Assembly: GCA_946478865.1 (NCBI GenBank) | Contig: CAMLDO010000001.1 | Coordinates: forward strand, 124,001 to 188,000 | Source of the DNA: an uncultured Methylobacillus sp. | GTDB taxonomy: Bacteria > Pseudomonadota > Gammaproteobacteria > Burkholderiales > Methylophilaceae | Reading direction: 5' to 3' | Length of the DNA: 64,000 bases | Shown: piece by piece, positions 34,125 to 44,501 of the stretch | Layout: every line of letters begins with the position of its first letter | Numbering within the stretch: the first letter of the stretch is position 1 | Notes under the pieces: model-generated | What the model saw: only the letters and a program-made list of their open reading frames with translations | The model's database searches: none | What the model was told of the DNA's origin: nothing | Position numbers and translations under genes: made by a program

Positions 34125-34619
34125 ATGCCATCTTTCGACATTACTTCTGAAGCCGATATGGTCGCGCTGAAGAACTCGGTGGATGTGGCCGACCGTCAGA
34201 TCGGCAACCGCTACGACTTCAAGGGCACCTCGGCCAAGGTCGAGCTCAACGAGAAGGACAAGGTGATCACGCTGTTCGGTGATTCCGACTTCCAGCTCGA
34301 CCAGATCAAGGACATCCTGTTTCCGGCGATGGAAAAGAAGGAGCCGGACAGCAGCAAGCGCCTCGACCTGCAGGACGTGCAGAAGGTTTCCGGCAACAAG
34401 GCCAAGCAGGAGATGAAGATCAAGGACGGCATCGACAGCGATCTGGCCAAAAAACTGGTCAAACTCATCAAGGACTCCGGCCTCAAGGTGCAGGCCAGCA
34501 TCCAGGGCGATACCGTGCGCGTGAACGGTGCCAAGCGCGACGTGCTGCAGGAAGCCATCGCGCATGTGAAGAAGTCGGTGACCGATTTTCCGTTGAAGTT
34601 CGGCAATTTTCGTGATTGA
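34125..34619 (+). CDS. yajQ: YajQ-family nucleotide-binding protein
   Basis: 164 residues, full length. MPSFDITSEADMVALKNSVD, NRYDFKGTSAKVEL and the C-terminal HVKKSVTDFPLKFGNFRD are diagnostic. Members have two ferredoxin-like domains. A Xanthomonas homologue binds cyclic di-GMP and acts with a transcription factor; whether this one does is unknown. It is preceded by AGGAG and follows ppnP by 15 bases. Confidence 0.95.
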   Translation: MPSFDITSEADMVALKNSVDVADRQIGNRYDFKGTSAKVELNEKDKVITLFGDSDFQLDQIKDILFPAMEKKEPDSSKRLDLQDVQKVSGNKAKQEMKIKDGIDSDLAKKLVKLIKDSGLKVQASIQGDTVRVNGAKRDVLQEAIAHVKKSVTDFPLKFGNFRD

Positions 34620-34656
34620 TAAAGGCCGGATGCCCGGCCTGTAAGCTGATAGAACC

Positions 34657-36072
34657 ATGACTGCAAAAACGTTATACGACAAACTTTGGGAATCGCACGT
34701 CGTCCATCAGGAAGAGGACGGGACTGCGCTCATCTATATCGACCGCCATCTGGTGCACGAAGTTACCAGCCCACAGGCGTTCGAGGGCCTCAAGCTGGCC
34801 GGCCGCAAGCCGTGGCGCGTGGGCAGCATTCTCGCGGTGCCTGACCACAATGTGCCGACGACCGACCGCAGCACCGGCGTGGCCGGCATTGCCGACCCGA
34901 TCTCGCGCCTGCAGGTGCAGACGCTGGATGCCAACTGTTCCGAGTTCGGCGTGACCGAATTCAAGATGAGCGACGTGCGCCAGGGTATCGTGCACGTTAT
35001 CGGCCCGGAACAGGGCGCGACGTTGCCGGGCATGACCGTAGTCTGTGGCGACTCGCACACCAGCACGCACGGCGCGTTCGCGGCGCTGGCGCACGGCATC
35101 GGTACTTCCGAAGTGGAACACGTGATGGCGACGCAGTGCCTGGTGGCCAAGAAGTCCAAGGCCATGCAGGTGAAGGTGGAAGGCGCCCTGCCGCGCGGCG
35201 TGACCGCCAAGGACATCGCACTGGCGATCATCGGCAAAATCGGCACCGCGGGCGGTACCGGCTATGCGATCGAGTTTGCGGGCTCGGCGATCCGCGGCCT
35301 CAGCATGGAAGGCCGCATGACGCTGTGCAACATGGCGATCGAGGCGGGCGCGCGCGCCGGCATGGTAGCGGTGGACGATACCACCATTGATTACCTCAAG
35401 GGCCGCCCGTATTCCCCGCGCGCAGAGCAGTGGGAGCAGGCCGTGGCCTACTGGCGCACGCTGCACAGCGATGCAGGCGCGAAGTTCGATACCGTGGTCG
35501 AATTGGCGGCAGCCGATATCCAGCCGCAGGTGACCTGGGGCACTTCACCGGAAATGGTCGTCGGCATCGACGGTCGCGTACCCAGTCTGGAGCATGCACA
35601 TAGCGATGTGCAGCGTGGCGACTGGGAACGCGCCTATGCCTACATGGGGCTGAAGGCAGATACGCCGATTTCCGAGATCGCGATCGACAAGGTATTCATC
35701 GGTTCCTGCACTAACTCACGCATCGAAGACCTGCGTGCCGCTGCAGCGGTCGCCAAGGGCAAGCGTAAGGCCGACAACGTCAAGCTGGCGCTGGTCGTGC
35801 CAGGTTCCGGTCTGGTCAAGGCGCAGGCGGAGAAGGAAGGCCTGGACAAGATTTTCAAGGAAGCGGGCTTCGAGTGGCGCGAGCCGGGCTGTTCCATGTG
35901 TCTGGCAATGAATGCCGACCGCCTGGAACCGGGTGAGCGCTGCGCCTCCACCTCCAACCGCAACTTCGAAGGGCGGCAGGGGCAGGGCGGTCGCACGCAT
36001 TTGGTGAGCCCGGAAATGGCTGCTGCTGCGGCGATTGCCGGTCATTTTGTGGATGTCAGAAATTTTCAATAA
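34657..36072 (+). CDS. leuC: 3-isopropylmalate dehydratase large subunit
   Basis: 471 residues of the aconitase family. With LeuD it isomerises 2- to 3-isopropylmalate in leucine synthesis. [4Fe-4S] ligands are in [10 protein letters not shown] and the CSMC of [32 protein letters not shown] and [18 protein letters not shown] are standard. It opens the leuC-(entericidin)-leuD-leuB cluster. Confidence 0.97.
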   Translation: MTAKTLYDKLWESHVVHQEEDGTALIYIDRHLVHEVTSPQAFEGLKLAGRKPWRVGSILAVPDHNVPTTDRSTGVAGIADPISRLQVQTLDANCSEFGVTEFKMSDVRQGIVHVIGPEQGATLPGMTVVCGDSHTSTHGAFAALAHGIGTSEVEHVMATQCLVAKKSKAMQVKVEGALPRGVTAKDIALAIIGKIGTAGGTGYAIEFAGSAIRGLSMEGRMTLCNMAIEAGARAGMVAVDDTTIDYLKGRPYSPRAEQWEQAVAYWRTLHSDAGAKFDTVVELAAADIQPQVTWGTSPEMVVGIDGRVPSLEHAHSDVQRGDWERAYAYMGLKADTPISEIAIDKVFIGSCTNSRIEDLRAAAAVAKGKRKADNVKLALVVPGSGLVKAQAEKEGLDKIFKEAGFEWREPGCSMCLAMNADRLEPGERCASTSNRNFEGRQGQGGRTHLVSPEMAAAAAIAGHFVDVRNFQ

Positions 36073-36087
36073 TATCTGGGGGTTACC

Positions 36088-36252
36088 ATGAAAAAAACAG
36101 TTCAGGCTGTGCTCAAGGTTGCCATGCTGGCGCTGATTGGGGCCAGCGTAATCGGAATTACCGGCTGTAATACCGTTCAGGGCTTCGGCAAGGACATGTC
36201 CAAGCTGGGCGACAAGATCGAGAACAAGGCCGAAGAGAAGAAGAGTTACTGA
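36088..36252 (+). CDS. entericidin A/B-family small lipoprotein
   Basis: 54 residues: a basic start ([20 protein letters not shown]), lipobox ITGC with the lipidated Cys at 27, then a short lysine/glutamate-rich tail ([19 protein letters not shown]). The NTVQGFGKD after the Cys is typical of entericidins. Its TGA shares one base with the leuD ATG (TGATG), so the two are translationally coupled. Entericidin placement inside the leu operon recurs in Betaproteobacteria; the reason is unknown. Confidence 0.9.
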   Translation: MKKTVQAVLKVAMLALIGASVIGITGCNTVQGFGKDMSKLGDKIENKAEEKKSY

Positions 36253-36890
36253 TGGAAAAATTCGTAAAGCTTGACGGACTGGTGGCGCCGCTGGATCGCG
36301 CCAACGTCGATACTGACGCCATCATTCCCAAGCAGTTCCTCAAGTCGATCAAGCGTTCCGGCTTCGGCCCCAACGCGTTCGACGAATGGCGCTATCTCGA
36401 CCACGGCGAGCCGGGCATGGATAACAGCCAGCGTCCGCTCAATCCGGATTTTGTGCTGAATCAGCCGCGCTACCAAGGGGCGAGCGTGCTGCTCACGCGT
36501 GAAAACTTCGGTTGCGGCTCGAGCCGCGAGCATGCGCCGTGGGCGCTGCTGGACTACGGCTTCCGTGCCATCATTGCACCGAGTTTTGCGGACATCTTTT
36601 TCAACAACTGCTTCAAGAACGGCATCCTGCCGATCCGGCTGGACGATGCGATCGTGGATCAGCTGTTTCACGAAGTGGCGGCCAGCGAGGGCTATCGCCT
36701 GACCGTGGATCTGGAAAACCAGCAGGTAACCACGCCTTCCGGCCAGTCCTTTGCCTTCGACGTGGACGCGCACCGCAAGTATTGCCTGCTCAATGGTTTC
36801 GACGATATCGGCCTCACGCTGCGCCAGGTCGACAAGATCAAGGATTTCGAAACCAGGCATCGCGCCGCGCAACCCTGGCTGTTCAATTAA
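36252..36890 (+). CDS. leuD: 3-isopropylmalate dehydratase small subunit
   Basis: 212 residues. The swivelling domain partner of LeuC. Substrate-binding strings include [31 protein letters not shown], and [18 protein letters not shown]. It begins on the entericidin stop codon and is followed 21 bases later by leuB. Confidence 0.97.
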   Translation: MEKFVKLDGLVAPLDRANVDTDAIIPKQFLKSIKRSGFGPNAFDEWRYLDHGEPGMDNSQRPLNPDFVLNQPRYQGASVLLTRENFGCGSSREHAPWALLDYGFRAIIAPSFADIFFNNCFKNGILPIRLDDAIVDQLFHEVAASEGYRLTVDLENQQVTTPSGQSFAFDVDAHRKYCLLNGFDDIGLTLRQVDKIKDFETRHRAAQPWLFN

Positions 36891-36911
36891 TTCAAATCTG
36901 GAAAGCGTTTC

Positions 36912-37967
36912 ATGAAAATCGCAGTGTTGCCGGGTGACGGCATTGGTCCCGAAATCGTCGCGCAAGCCGTGAAAGTTTTGCGCGCGCTGAACATCGGCCT
37001 GGAAATGGAAGAAGCGCCCATCGGTGGCGCGGGTTATGAAGCAGCGGGCGACCCGCTGCCGGAAGCCACGCTCAAACTCGCCAAGGAAGCCGATGCCGTG
37101 CTGTTGGGTGCCGTGGGCGACTGGAAGTACGACAAGCTGGAGCGCCACCTGCGCCCCGAGCGCGGCCTGCTGCGCATCCGCAAGGAACTCAACCTGTTCG
37201 CCAACCTGCGCCCGGCGCTGCTGTATCCGGAACTGGCTTCCGCTTCCACGCTCAAGCCGGAAGTGGTTTCCGGCCTGGACATCATGATCGTGCGCGAACT
37301 CACCGGCGACATCTACTTCGGCCAGCCGCGCGGTATTTCCACACTGGAGAACGGCGAGCGCGAAGGCATCAATACCATGCGCTACAGCGAATCCGAGATC
37401 AAGCGTATCGGCCGCGTCGCGTTCGATATCGCGATGAAGCGCAACAAGAAGGTCTGTTCCGTGGACAAGGCCAACGTGCTGGAAACCACCGAACTGTGGC
37501 GTCAGGTGATGATCGAGCTGTCCAAGGAGTATCCGGAAGTCGAGCTCAGCCATATGTATGTCGACAACGCGGCGATGCAGCTGGTGCGCGCGCCCAAGCA
37601 ATTTGACGTGATGGTCACCGGCAACATTTTCGGCGACATCCTGTCTGACGAAGCTTCGATGCTGACCGGCTCGATAGGCATGCTGCCGTCCGCCTCGCTG
37701 GATGCCAACAACAAGGGCATGTACGAGCCCAGCCACGGTTCCGCGCCTGACATCGCCGGCAAGGACGTCGCGAACCCGCTCGCAACCATTCTGTCTGCGG
37801 CGATGATGCTGCGCTATACGTTCAACGACGAGGCGAATGCGACGCGGGTCGAGAACGCCGTCAAGAAAACTCTGGCGCAAGGCTACCGTACTGCCGATAT
37901 CTGGACCGAAGGCGCCACCAAGGTCGGTTGCAACGCGATGGGCGACGCGGTCGTCGCGGCGCTTTAA
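36912..37967 (+). CDS. leuB: 3-isopropylmalate dehydrogenase
   Basis: 351 residues. NAD-dependent oxidative decarboxylation of 3-isopropylmalate. [12 protein letters not shown] at the N-terminus, [23 protein letters not shown], and the Mg-binding/NAD loop [18 protein letters not shown] are present. Third of the leu genes; asd follows 57 bases later. Confidence 0.97.
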   Translation: MKIAVLPGDGIGPEIVAQAVKVLRALNIGLEMEEAPIGGAGYEAAGDPLPEATLKLAKEADAVLLGAVGDWKYDKLERHLRPERGLLRIRKELNLFANLRPALLYPELASASTLKPEVVSGLDIMIVRELTGDIYFGQPRGISTLENGEREGINTMRYSESEIKRIGRVAFDIAMKRNKKVCSVDKANVLETTELWRQVMIELSKEYPEVELSHMYVDNAAMQLVRAPKQFDVMVTGNIFGDILSDEASMLTGSIGMLPSASLDANNKGMYEPSHGSAPDIAGKDVANPLATILSAAMMLRYTFNDEANATRVENAVKKTLAQGYRTADIWTEGATKVGCNAMGDAVVAAL

Positions 37968-38024
37968 GGAATTCACCGCTTGGCGAAGAGTATCGCGGGC
38001 GGTTCGAGAAAAACTGAGGGAAAA

Positions 38025-39137
38025 ATGATGAGAGTAGGTTTTGTCGGTTGGCGCGGAATGGTCGGTTCCGTCCTCATGCAGCGCATGCGTGAGGAGCGCG
38101 ACTTCGACCTGATCGAGCCTGTGTTCTTCACTACCTCCAATCCGGGCGGCAAGGGCCCGGATGTGGGCCGCGACGTGCCGCCGCTCAAGGACGCGAAGGA
38201 CGTCGCCGAGCTCAAGGCCATGGATGTCATCATTTCCTGCCAGGGCGGCGACTACACCACCGAGATTTTCCCCAAGCTGCGTGCTGCGGGCTGGAGCGGT
38301 CACTGGATCGATGCTGCTTCCACGCTGCGCATGGAAAAGGATGCGGTCATCATTCTCGATCCGGTGAACCGCAACGTCATCGACCAAGCGCTTGCCGCGG
38401 GCGGCAAGAACTGGATCGGCGGCAACTGCACCGTGTCTCTCATGCTTATGGCATTGGGCGGACTGTTCCGCGAAAACCTCGTGGAGTGGGCGACCTCCAT
38501 GACTTATCAGGCGGCATCCGGCGCTGGCGCGCAGAATATGCGTGAGCTGCTGCAGCAAATGGGCGAGGCGCATCGCGTCGCCAGCGACCTGCTTGCCGAC
38601 CCGGCCTCCGCAATTCTCGACATTGATCGCGAAGTAGCTGGCACTTTGCGCGACGAGCGTTTCCCGACTGCGCAATTCGGCGTACCGCTCGCCGGCAGTC
38701 TGATTCCCTGGATCGACAAGGATCTCGGCAACGGCCAGAGCAAGGAGGAGTGGAAGGGCGCAGCTGAGACCAACAAGATCCTCGGGCGTGAAGCCAGCCC
38801 GACTCCGATCGATGGTCTGTGCGTGCGTATCGGCGCGATGCGCTGCCATTCCCAGGCGCTGACCATCAAGCTGACCCGCGATGTGCCGTTGGATGAACTC
38901 AATGCCATCATCGCTTCCGCTAACGACTGGGTGAAGGTGATTCCCAACGAGCGCGAGGCCAGCATGCGTGAACTGACTCCGGCAGCCGTGACCGGCAAGC
39001 TGGCTGTGCCCGTGGGTCGTTTGCGCAAGATGAGCATGGGCGGCGAATACCTGTCCGCGTTCACTGTAGGTGATCAGTTGCTGTGGGGAGCTGCCGAACC
39101 GTTGCGTCGCATGATGCGCATTCTGGTCGAGGCTTGA
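38025..39137 (+). CDS. asd: aspartate-semialdehyde dehydrogenase
   Basis: 370 residues, NADPH-dependent, on the route to lysine, methionine, threonine and diaminopimelate. [18 protein letters not shown] binds NADP; catalytic Cys is in [15 protein letters not shown]; the [15 protein letters not shown] and [15 protein letters not shown] segments are of the Gram-negative class. Tandem ATG codons at 38025 and 38028 are both possible; GAGGG lies just upstream. Confidence 0.96.
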   Translation: MMRVGFVGWRGMVGSVLMQRMREERDFDLIEPVFFTTSNPGGKGPDVGRDVPPLKDAKDVAELKAMDVIISCQGGDYTTEIFPKLRAAGWSGHWIDAASTLRMEKDAVIILDPVNRNVIDQALAAGGKNWIGGNCTVSLMLMALGGLFRENLVEWATSMTYQAASGAGAQNMRELLQQMGEAHRVASDLLADPASAILDIDREVAGTLRDERFPTAQFGVPLAGSLIPWIDKDLGNGQSKEEWKGAAETNKILGREASPTPIDGLCVRIGAMRCHSQALTIKLTRDVPLDELNAIIASANDWVKVIPNEREASMRELTPAAVTGKLAVPVGRLRKMSMGGEYLSAFTVGDQLLWGAAEPLRRMMRILVEA

Positions 39138-39273
39138 AACGAGTCATTGGAGGTGCCTGGAAGCGTTTGAGCAACGGGCACTTCAAAACCTCACCTCATG
39201 TGTGGGATGAGCTTGCATGTCTAACTGATTGATGTTAGCGTGATAAAGACAAAATTTGGATAAGGGTGGGATA

Positions 39274-42200
39274 GTGCATAATTCCAAAATAAAGCGGATC
39301 TCCCTGGCCGTACTGTTGGCGTTGATGCCTGTAGCGGCCAACGCAGCCGGACTGGGGAAAATGACCGTCATGTCGGGGCTGGGTGAGCCGCTCAACGCGG
39401 AAATCGAAATCGCAGCCAGCAAGGAAGAACTTTCCTCCCTGACGGCCCGCATTGCTCCTTCCGAAACCTATGCAGAGCAGAATATCGAGCGAACGGCTTC
39501 CCTGAATACCGTTCGCGTCGAACTTTCCCGCAAGGCGGACGGCACCCCCATACTCAGGCTCAGCAGTTCGCAGCCGGTCAACGATCCCTTCCTCGACATG
39601 CTGATTCAGGTCGACTGGCCGACGGGTCGCTTGCTGCGCGAATACACCGCTTTGATGGATCCTCCCGGTTATGGGGACCGAGTAGGGAGTTCTCCCGAAG
39701 TGTCGGCGGAAACAAAACAACTGCCTACAACGGCAAGCCCCTCAAAAAAAAACGGCATTAAATCCGGAACGCAGCTAGCCGCTCCGCGTGCGGAGTCTTC
39801 CGCGCCAACTCCCGATAGCTATGTCACCAAGCGCGGCGACACGCTGCGCAATGTCGCTCGGCAGATGCAGGTCGAGGACGTCACGCTCGAACAGATGCTG
39901 GTAGGTCTCTACCAGTCCAATCGCAGCGCCTTCATCGCCGACAACATGAATCAGCTCAAGGTCGGCCAGATCATCCGCAAGCCGCGCGATGAAGAGCTGC
40001 GCGCGATCAGTCCGCAGCAGGCGCTGCAGGAAGTCAGGCTGCATACCACTAACTGGAATGCCTATCGTAACGATGTGGCCCAGGCGGTTGCGCAATCTCA
40101 GGCAGCTCCTGCCGAGTCCCAGGCGCAAAGCTCCGGCGGCCAGATTGCTGCTCGTACCGAAGACAAAGCCGCGCCGCCGCCTGCGGGCCCGCGCGATGTG
40201 GTCAAGCTGTCCAAGAGCGAGGCTTTAGGCGGTCAGAAGGCGGCTGCGGCAGGTACTGGAACTGGCGCGGTGACGGATGACAAGCTGCGTGCGCTGGAGG
40301 AGGAATCCACCGCGCAAGACAAGGCGATTAGCGAAGTCAACGAACGCATCGCTTTCTTCGAGAAGCAGATTCAGGACATGCAGAAGCTGCTGCTGGTGCA
40401 GAACCAGATTCTGGCAGAACTGCAAAAGGGCAAACCGGTTGATCCCGCGCAATTGCCGACCCCGGTTCCGACCCCGGAAGCCGCTCAGCCTGAGCAGAAA
40501 CCCGCAGAGCCGGCGCCGGCAGCTCCGCCTCCCGCGCCGAAACCCGCACCTGCTCCGGCCGAACCTGTCGCCGAGCCGAACTTGCTGGATGATCTGCTCC
40601 AGAACCCGATGATGCTCGCCGGAGGCGGCGGTGCGCTTGCGTTGCTGGTAGGCGGCTGGCTGCTGCTGCGTCGCCAGCGCCGCAAGAATCTCGACAGTTT
40701 CGAGAAGGGAATCCTGACGAGCAGCGGACTCAAGACCGATACCGTGTTCGGTACCACGGGCGGCGCGGCGGTCGATACCGGTGATACGACGTTCATGACC
40801 GACTTCGCTCATCGAAACGGCGACGGCATGATCGACACCAGTGATGTAGACCCGATTTCCGAGGCCGAGGTCTACATGGCTTATGGGCGCGATGCTCAGG
40901 CCGAAGAAATCCTCAAGGATGCAATTGCCAAGGAACCCAAGCGTTACGAATTGCATCTGAAACTGCTCGAAATCTACGCCAATCGCAAGGATGCAGCCGC
41001 ATTCGAAACCCTGGCGGGCGAGCTCTATGCCACGCTGGGTACCAATGATCCGACATGGCACAAGGTGGCTGAAATGGGCCACGCCCTGGAGCCGGAAAAT
41101 CCGATGTATGCTCCGCCGGGCGAGGGTTCTGCAGCTCCGGTTTCTTCCGGTGTGACCCAGGCTGCCATCGCAGCAGGGGCAGTGGCGGCAGCCGCCGCTG
41201 TGGCAACTACCGATGCCAAGGAAGAGGAGCCCGCGGAAGACCAGGACAACAGTCTGGATTTCGATCTCGGAATGCTGGCTGCAGAAACGTCCGCTGCCAT
41301 CGAGAAGGAAAACGATGCCGTCGAACCGGAACCGCTGCCGGATTTGGGCGCTTTCAGTGCTCCGGCTCAGGCGAAAGCAGGAGAGGAGGCGCCGGAAGCG
41401 GCCTCCGATTACGACCTGCAATTCGAGTTGCCTGAGCCCGCAGCAGCCGGCATAGCACAACTGGATGCAGCGGAGTTGGGCCTGCCGGCAGAAGAAACTG
41501 CCGCAGCGGCTGAAAACACCGAAGAAATTTCCTTCGAGTTGCCGGAGCTTGATATACCGGCAGCTGCGCAGACCGAAACACCTGCAGTCGATGAAACGGA
41601 TGCCAATGCACTGGCAGCGGAATTCGGCTTGCCTGAGCTCTCGACTGCTGAAGCGAAGCAAGAGGCTCCAGCAATGGAAACCCCGCCCGAGGCCGTGGAG
41701 GAAATCAGCTTCGATCTTCCGGAGCTGACTCTGCCTGAGGCTGCAGCTGCGGAAAAGCCTGTTGCCGAAGCGCCTGGTGCTCCGGCGGCCGAGCTCGATT
41801 TGTCTGCTTTTGATTTGGATTTGCCTGCGCCGAAAGCGCCTGCGGAAGAGGTTGTCGAACTCTCTGCTCCGGCAGAAGATGTCGCTTCTTTCGATCTCCC
41901 GGAAGTTCCGGTCGAGGCAGTTCCACCGGCTCAAACACCGACAACAGAAACTGCGCTGATCGCCGATACTTCGGAAGAAACGCCGGTTGAGGAGATCGTG
42001 TTCGAAACGCCCGCTCAGGAAGATGCCAGCAAGACGGAAGAGGCGCCGCTGGATTTCAACTTCAGCCTGGATGTCGCCTCCGAAGAAGCAACTCCGGAGC
42101 CCGCAACTCCTGCGGCTCCGATCCCGGATCTCGATTTGTCCGGTATCAGCCTGGATATTGCCGAGCCAGCAAGCAGTGCTTTCGATAACGCCGAGGAAAT

Positions 42201-42375
42201 CACCCTGTCCGCAGGTGAGGAGTCTGCCGATGTGGATACCAAGCTCGACCTGGTGACAGCCTATATGGATATGGGCGACACCGAGGGTGCGCGTGAACTG
42301 CTGGATGAAGTTATGCAAGAGGGTGGTCCCAAGCAGCGCGAACGGGCGCAGAAAATGCTGGACTCGCTGGAGTGA
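39274..42375 (+). CDS. fimV: FimV-like peptidoglycan-binding pilus/polarity hub protein
   Basis: About 1033 residues from GTG 39274 (GGGTGGG upstream). Signal peptide (about 1-24, LMPVAANA), the FimV N-terminal domain (GKMTVMSGLGEPLNAEIEI, residues 25-130), a LysM domain (about 185-240), a coiled coil (about 335-390), a Pro-rich linker, and one membrane helix (about 447-466) precede a TPR-like stretch and a long acidic cytosolic region. The conserved FimV C-terminal motif (DLVTAYMDMGDTEGARELLD) closes it. FimV organises polar type IV pili and twitching in Pseudomonas. Repeated xSF(E/D)LPEL units are unusual. Confidence 0.93.
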   Translation: MHNSKIKRISLAVLLALMPVAANAAGLGKMTVMSGLGEPLNAEIEIAASKEELSSLTARIAPSETYAEQNIERTASLNTVRVELSRKADGTPILRLSSSQPVNDPFLDMLIQVDWPTGRLLREYTALMDPPGYGDRVGSSPEVSAETKQLPTTASPSKKNGIKSGTQLAAPRAESSAPTPDSYVTKRGDTLRNVARQMQVEDVTLEQMLVGLYQSNRSAFIADNMNQLKVGQIIRKPRDEELRAISPQQALQEVRLHTTNWNAYRNDVAQAVAQSQAAPAESQAQSSGGQIAARTEDKAAPPPAGPRDVVKLSKSEALGGQKAAAAGTGTGAVTDDKLRALEEESTAQDKAISEVNERIAFFEKQIQDMQKLLLVQNQILAELQKGKPVDPAQLPTPVPTPEAAQPEQKPAEPAPAAPPPAPKPAPAPAEPVAEPNLLDDLLQNPMMLAGGGGALALLVGGWLLLRRQRRKNLDSFEKGILTSSGLKTDTVFGTTGGAAVDTGDTTFMTDFAHRNGDGMIDTSDVDPISEAEVYMAYGRDAQAEEILKDAIAKEPKRYELHLKLLEIYANRKDAAAFETLAGELYATLGTNDPTWHKVAEMGHALEPENPMYAPPGEGSAAPVSSGVTQAAIAAGAVAAAAAVATTDAKEEEPAEDQDNSLDFDLGMLAAETSAAIEKENDAVEPEPLPDLGAFSAPAQAKAGEEAPEAASDYDLQFELPEPAAAGIAQLDAAELGLPAEETAAAAENTEEISFELPELDIPAAAQTETPAVDETDANALAAEFGLPELSTAEAKQEAPAMETPPEAVEEISFDLPELTLPEAAAAEKPVAEAPGAPAAELDLSAFDLDLPAPKAPAEEVVELSAPAEDVASFDLPEVPVEAVPPAQTPTTETALIADTSEETPVEEIVFETPAQEDASKTEEAPLDFNFSLDVASEEATPEPATPAAPIPDLDLSGISLDIAEPASSAFDNAEEITLSAGEESADVDTKLDLVTAYMDMGDTEGARELLDEVMQEGGPKQRERAQKMLDSLE

Positions 42376-42393
42376 TCGACCAGTAAGACTCAC

Positions 42394-42418
42394 AGGCCGG
42401 GCCTATGCCCGGCCTTTT
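42394..42418 (+). terminator. intrinsic terminator after fimV
   Basis: AGGCCGGGC / GCCCGGCCT stem (42394-42402 and 42407-42415) with a CTAT loop, followed by TTTT. It lies 19 bases past the fimV stop, making a start for the next gene inside it (ATG 42405) unlikely. Confidence 0.85.
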
Positions 42419-42434
42419 CGTTTGGAAAGAGCCT

Positions 42435-43040
42435 TTGCACCCGACACTGAAAATCCTGCTGCTGATGTTGCTGGCCGTCATGGCCCAGCATGCCGGCCTT
42501 CTGTTGCTGTTTTCGCTCGGCTGGGTGCTGGTCATGATGGCGATGCGCTGGCATGTAGTGCTCTTGCGCAAGCTGTTGTTCCGCTCCCGCTGGCTGCTGC
42601 TTACCTTGCTGCTGATCTATGCGTGCACGACTCCGGGTGAATATCTGCCCGGATTGGAATCCTATCCATTGACTTACGAAGGGCTGCATCAAGGCGTGCT
42701 CCAGGCTCTGCGGCTCACCGTCATGCTGGCCGGGCTGGCGTTGCTGCTGGGAACGACAGGGCGCGATACGCTCATGGCAGGCATTTATCGGCTTATCCAT
42801 CCGCTCCGGCACATCGGAGTTTCCCCGGATCGTTTTACCGCCCGCTTGTGGCTGACGCTGCATTACGTCGAAGTGGAGCGGCCGCAACATCGGTTACCGT
42901 TCTGGCAGCGATTCGAACGGGCATCCGAGGAGCAGGAGGGGGCGGTGAGCCATGTGCGATTCGATGTTCCCCATTTTCTGTTGCGGGATTGGGCTGTGCT
43001 GTTTGCCGCGCTGATGGTGACGCTATGGAGCTTGAAATGA
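42435..43040 (+). CDS. integral membrane protein, tentatively CbiQ/EcfT-like
   Basis: About 201 residues from TTG 42435, with GGAAAG at 9 bases; an ATG at 42405 sits in the fimV terminator loop. Four or five hydrophobic helices occupy residues 3-110, with the last helix near the C-terminus (AVLFAALMVTLW). Central segment TGRDTLMAGIYRLIHPLRHI recalls the coupling segment of energy-coupling-factor transporter T subunits, but the ATPase partner genes are absent. It overlaps truA by 4 bases (ATGA). Family assignment is weak. Confidence 0.6.
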   Translation: MHPTLKILLLMLLAVMAQHAGLLLLFSLGWVLVMMAMRWHVVLLRKLLFRSRWLLLTLLLIYACTTPGEYLPGLESYPLTYEGLHQGVLQALRLTVMLAGLALLLGTTGRDTLMAGIYRLIHPLRHIGVSPDRFTARLWLTLHYVEVERPQHRLPFWQRFERASEEQEGAVSHVRFDVPHFLLRDWAVLFAALMVTLWSLK

Positions 43041-43831
43041 GAATAGCGATCGGAGTCGAATACGACGGCAGCGGATTTTGCGGCTGGCAAAGCCAGCCCA
43101 GCGGCTGCGGAGTACAGGATCATTTGCAGGAGGCGATACGTCAGGTGGCCGGACACGAGATCACGGTCAATGCCGCCGGGCGTACGGATGCAGGCGTGCA
43201 TGCGCTATCGCAGGTTGCGCATTTCGACGTTTCCGTGCAACGGCCTCTCGCGGCCTGGGTGAGAGGCGTCAATGCCTTTCTGCCAGCTGGAGTGCGGGTG
43301 AACTGGTCGCATCCGGTATCCGATGAATTCCACGCCCGTTTTTCCGCGTACAGTCGCAGCTACCAGTATATGCTCATCAATCGTCCGGTTGCGCCGGCAG
43401 TTCTCGCCGGCAAGGCGGGGTGGTTTCATACGCCGCTGGATGCGGAGGCCATGCGCGAAGCCGCGCAACTGTTGCTCGGTGAGCATGATTTCAGCGCTTT
43501 CCGCGCCGCCGAGTGTCAGGCGAAATCACCGGTGAAAACCATGCATCAGGCCGAGGTACACAGACGCGGCGAGGCCATCCTGTTCGAGTTCGGTGCGAAT
43601 GCCTTCCTGCATCATCAGGTACGCAACATGGTGGGGGCGCTGGTCTATATCGGTAAGGGCGCATATCCTCCAGCCTGGATCGAAACCCTGCTGGCGGAAC
43701 GTAATCGCACCCTGGCTCCCCCCACTTTTTCCGCAAGCGGACTTTATCTGGTGGGCGTCGGCTATGACGCTGCTTTCGGGTTACCTTCCTGCGAGCGGCG
43801 CTTGGTGGACCTGCCTATGCTGATCGGCTGA
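43037..43831 (+). CDS. truA: tRNA pseudouridine(38-40) synthase
   Basis: 264 residues. Isomerises uridines 38-40 in tRNA anticodon arms. Catalytic Asp lies in [36 protein letters not shown] and the [18 protein letters not shown]-terminal motif are standard. ATG 43037 has GGAG six bases upstream and overlaps the preceding stop (ATGA); ATG 43025 is the alternative. Confidence 0.96.
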   Translation: MRIAIGVEYDGSGFCGWQSQPSGCGVQDHLQEAIRQVAGHEITVNAAGRTDAGVHALSQVAHFDVSVQRPLAAWVRGVNAFLPAGVRVNWSHPVSDEFHARFSAYSRSYQYMLINRPVAPAVLAGKAGWFHTPLDAEAMREAAQLLLGEHDFSAFRAAECQAKSPVKTMHQAEVHRRGEAILFEFGANAFLHHQVRNMVGALVYIGKGAYPPAWIETLLAERNRTLAPPTFSASGLYLVGVGYDAAFGLPSCERRLVDLPMLIG

Positions 43832-43880
43832 CAGTCAGGGCTGTTTCAGATACGCTAACGCTTTTTCCGAGATTCTGTCC

Positions 43881-44501
43881 TTGCGCACCCGCGTCAAAAT
43901 TTGTGGCATTACGCGAGCTGAAGATGCCAGTGCAGCTATTCAGCACGGTTGTGACGCCATCGGTCTCGTGTTCTACGAACCCAGTCCGCGCTATGTAACA
44001 CCTGCTACCGCCCGCTCCATTGCCGCCGGGCTTCCACCTTTCGTGAGTGCCGTCGGCCTGTTTGTCGATGCCGATGCAGAGTATGTGCGCGAGGTGTTAA
44101 GCCAGGTCAGGCTCGACCTGCTTCAGTTCCATGGCGACGAGACGCCGGAGTACTGCCGCCAGTTCGGCGTGCCGTATCTCAAGGCGGTGCGCGTCAGGCC
44201 TGAGACAAATTTGCTACAATACGCGGCTGCTTACGCTGATGCGAAAGCTCTGCTGCTGGATGCCTATATGCCCGGCACGCCGGGCGGAACCGGAACGACA
44301 TTCGACTGGGCACTGATCCCACGGGACTTTCCCAAGCCCATCATTCTGGCGGGCGGTCTCGATGCAAGCAACGTAAGCGAAGCGATCAGGCAGTGCCGCC
44401 CCTATGCGGTGGACGTAAGCGGTGGCGTGGAGCGCCAAAAAGGAATCAAGGACGCAGAAAAAATAGCTGCGTTCATGCGAGGAGTAGTTCTCAATGGGTA
44501 A
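43881..44501 (+). CDS. trpF: phosphoribosylanthranilate isomerase
   Basis: 206 residues, TIM barrel. [20 protein letters not shown] begins at TTG 43881. VKICGIT (catalytic Cys), [32 protein letters not shown] and [10 protein letters not shown] are diagnostic. Third step of tryptophan synthesis after anthranilate. It overlaps trpB by 8 bases. A non-ATG start is required; no good ribosome site is obvious. Confidence 0.95.
   Translation: MRTRVKICGITRAEDASAAIQHGCDAIGLVFYEPSPRYVTPATARSIAAGLPPFVSAVGLFVDADAEYVREVLSQVRLDLLQFHGDETPEYCRQFGVPYLKAVRVRPETNLLQYAAAYADAKALLLDAYMPGTPGGTGTTFDWALIPRDFPKPIILAGGLDASNVSEAIRQCRPYAVDVSGGVERQKGIKDAEKIAAFMRGVVLNG

Noticed and set aside
34623..34640. AGGCCGG/CCGGCCT hairpin between yajQ and leuC as a terminator
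   Set aside because: There is no T-run after it, so I cannot call it an intrinsic terminator.
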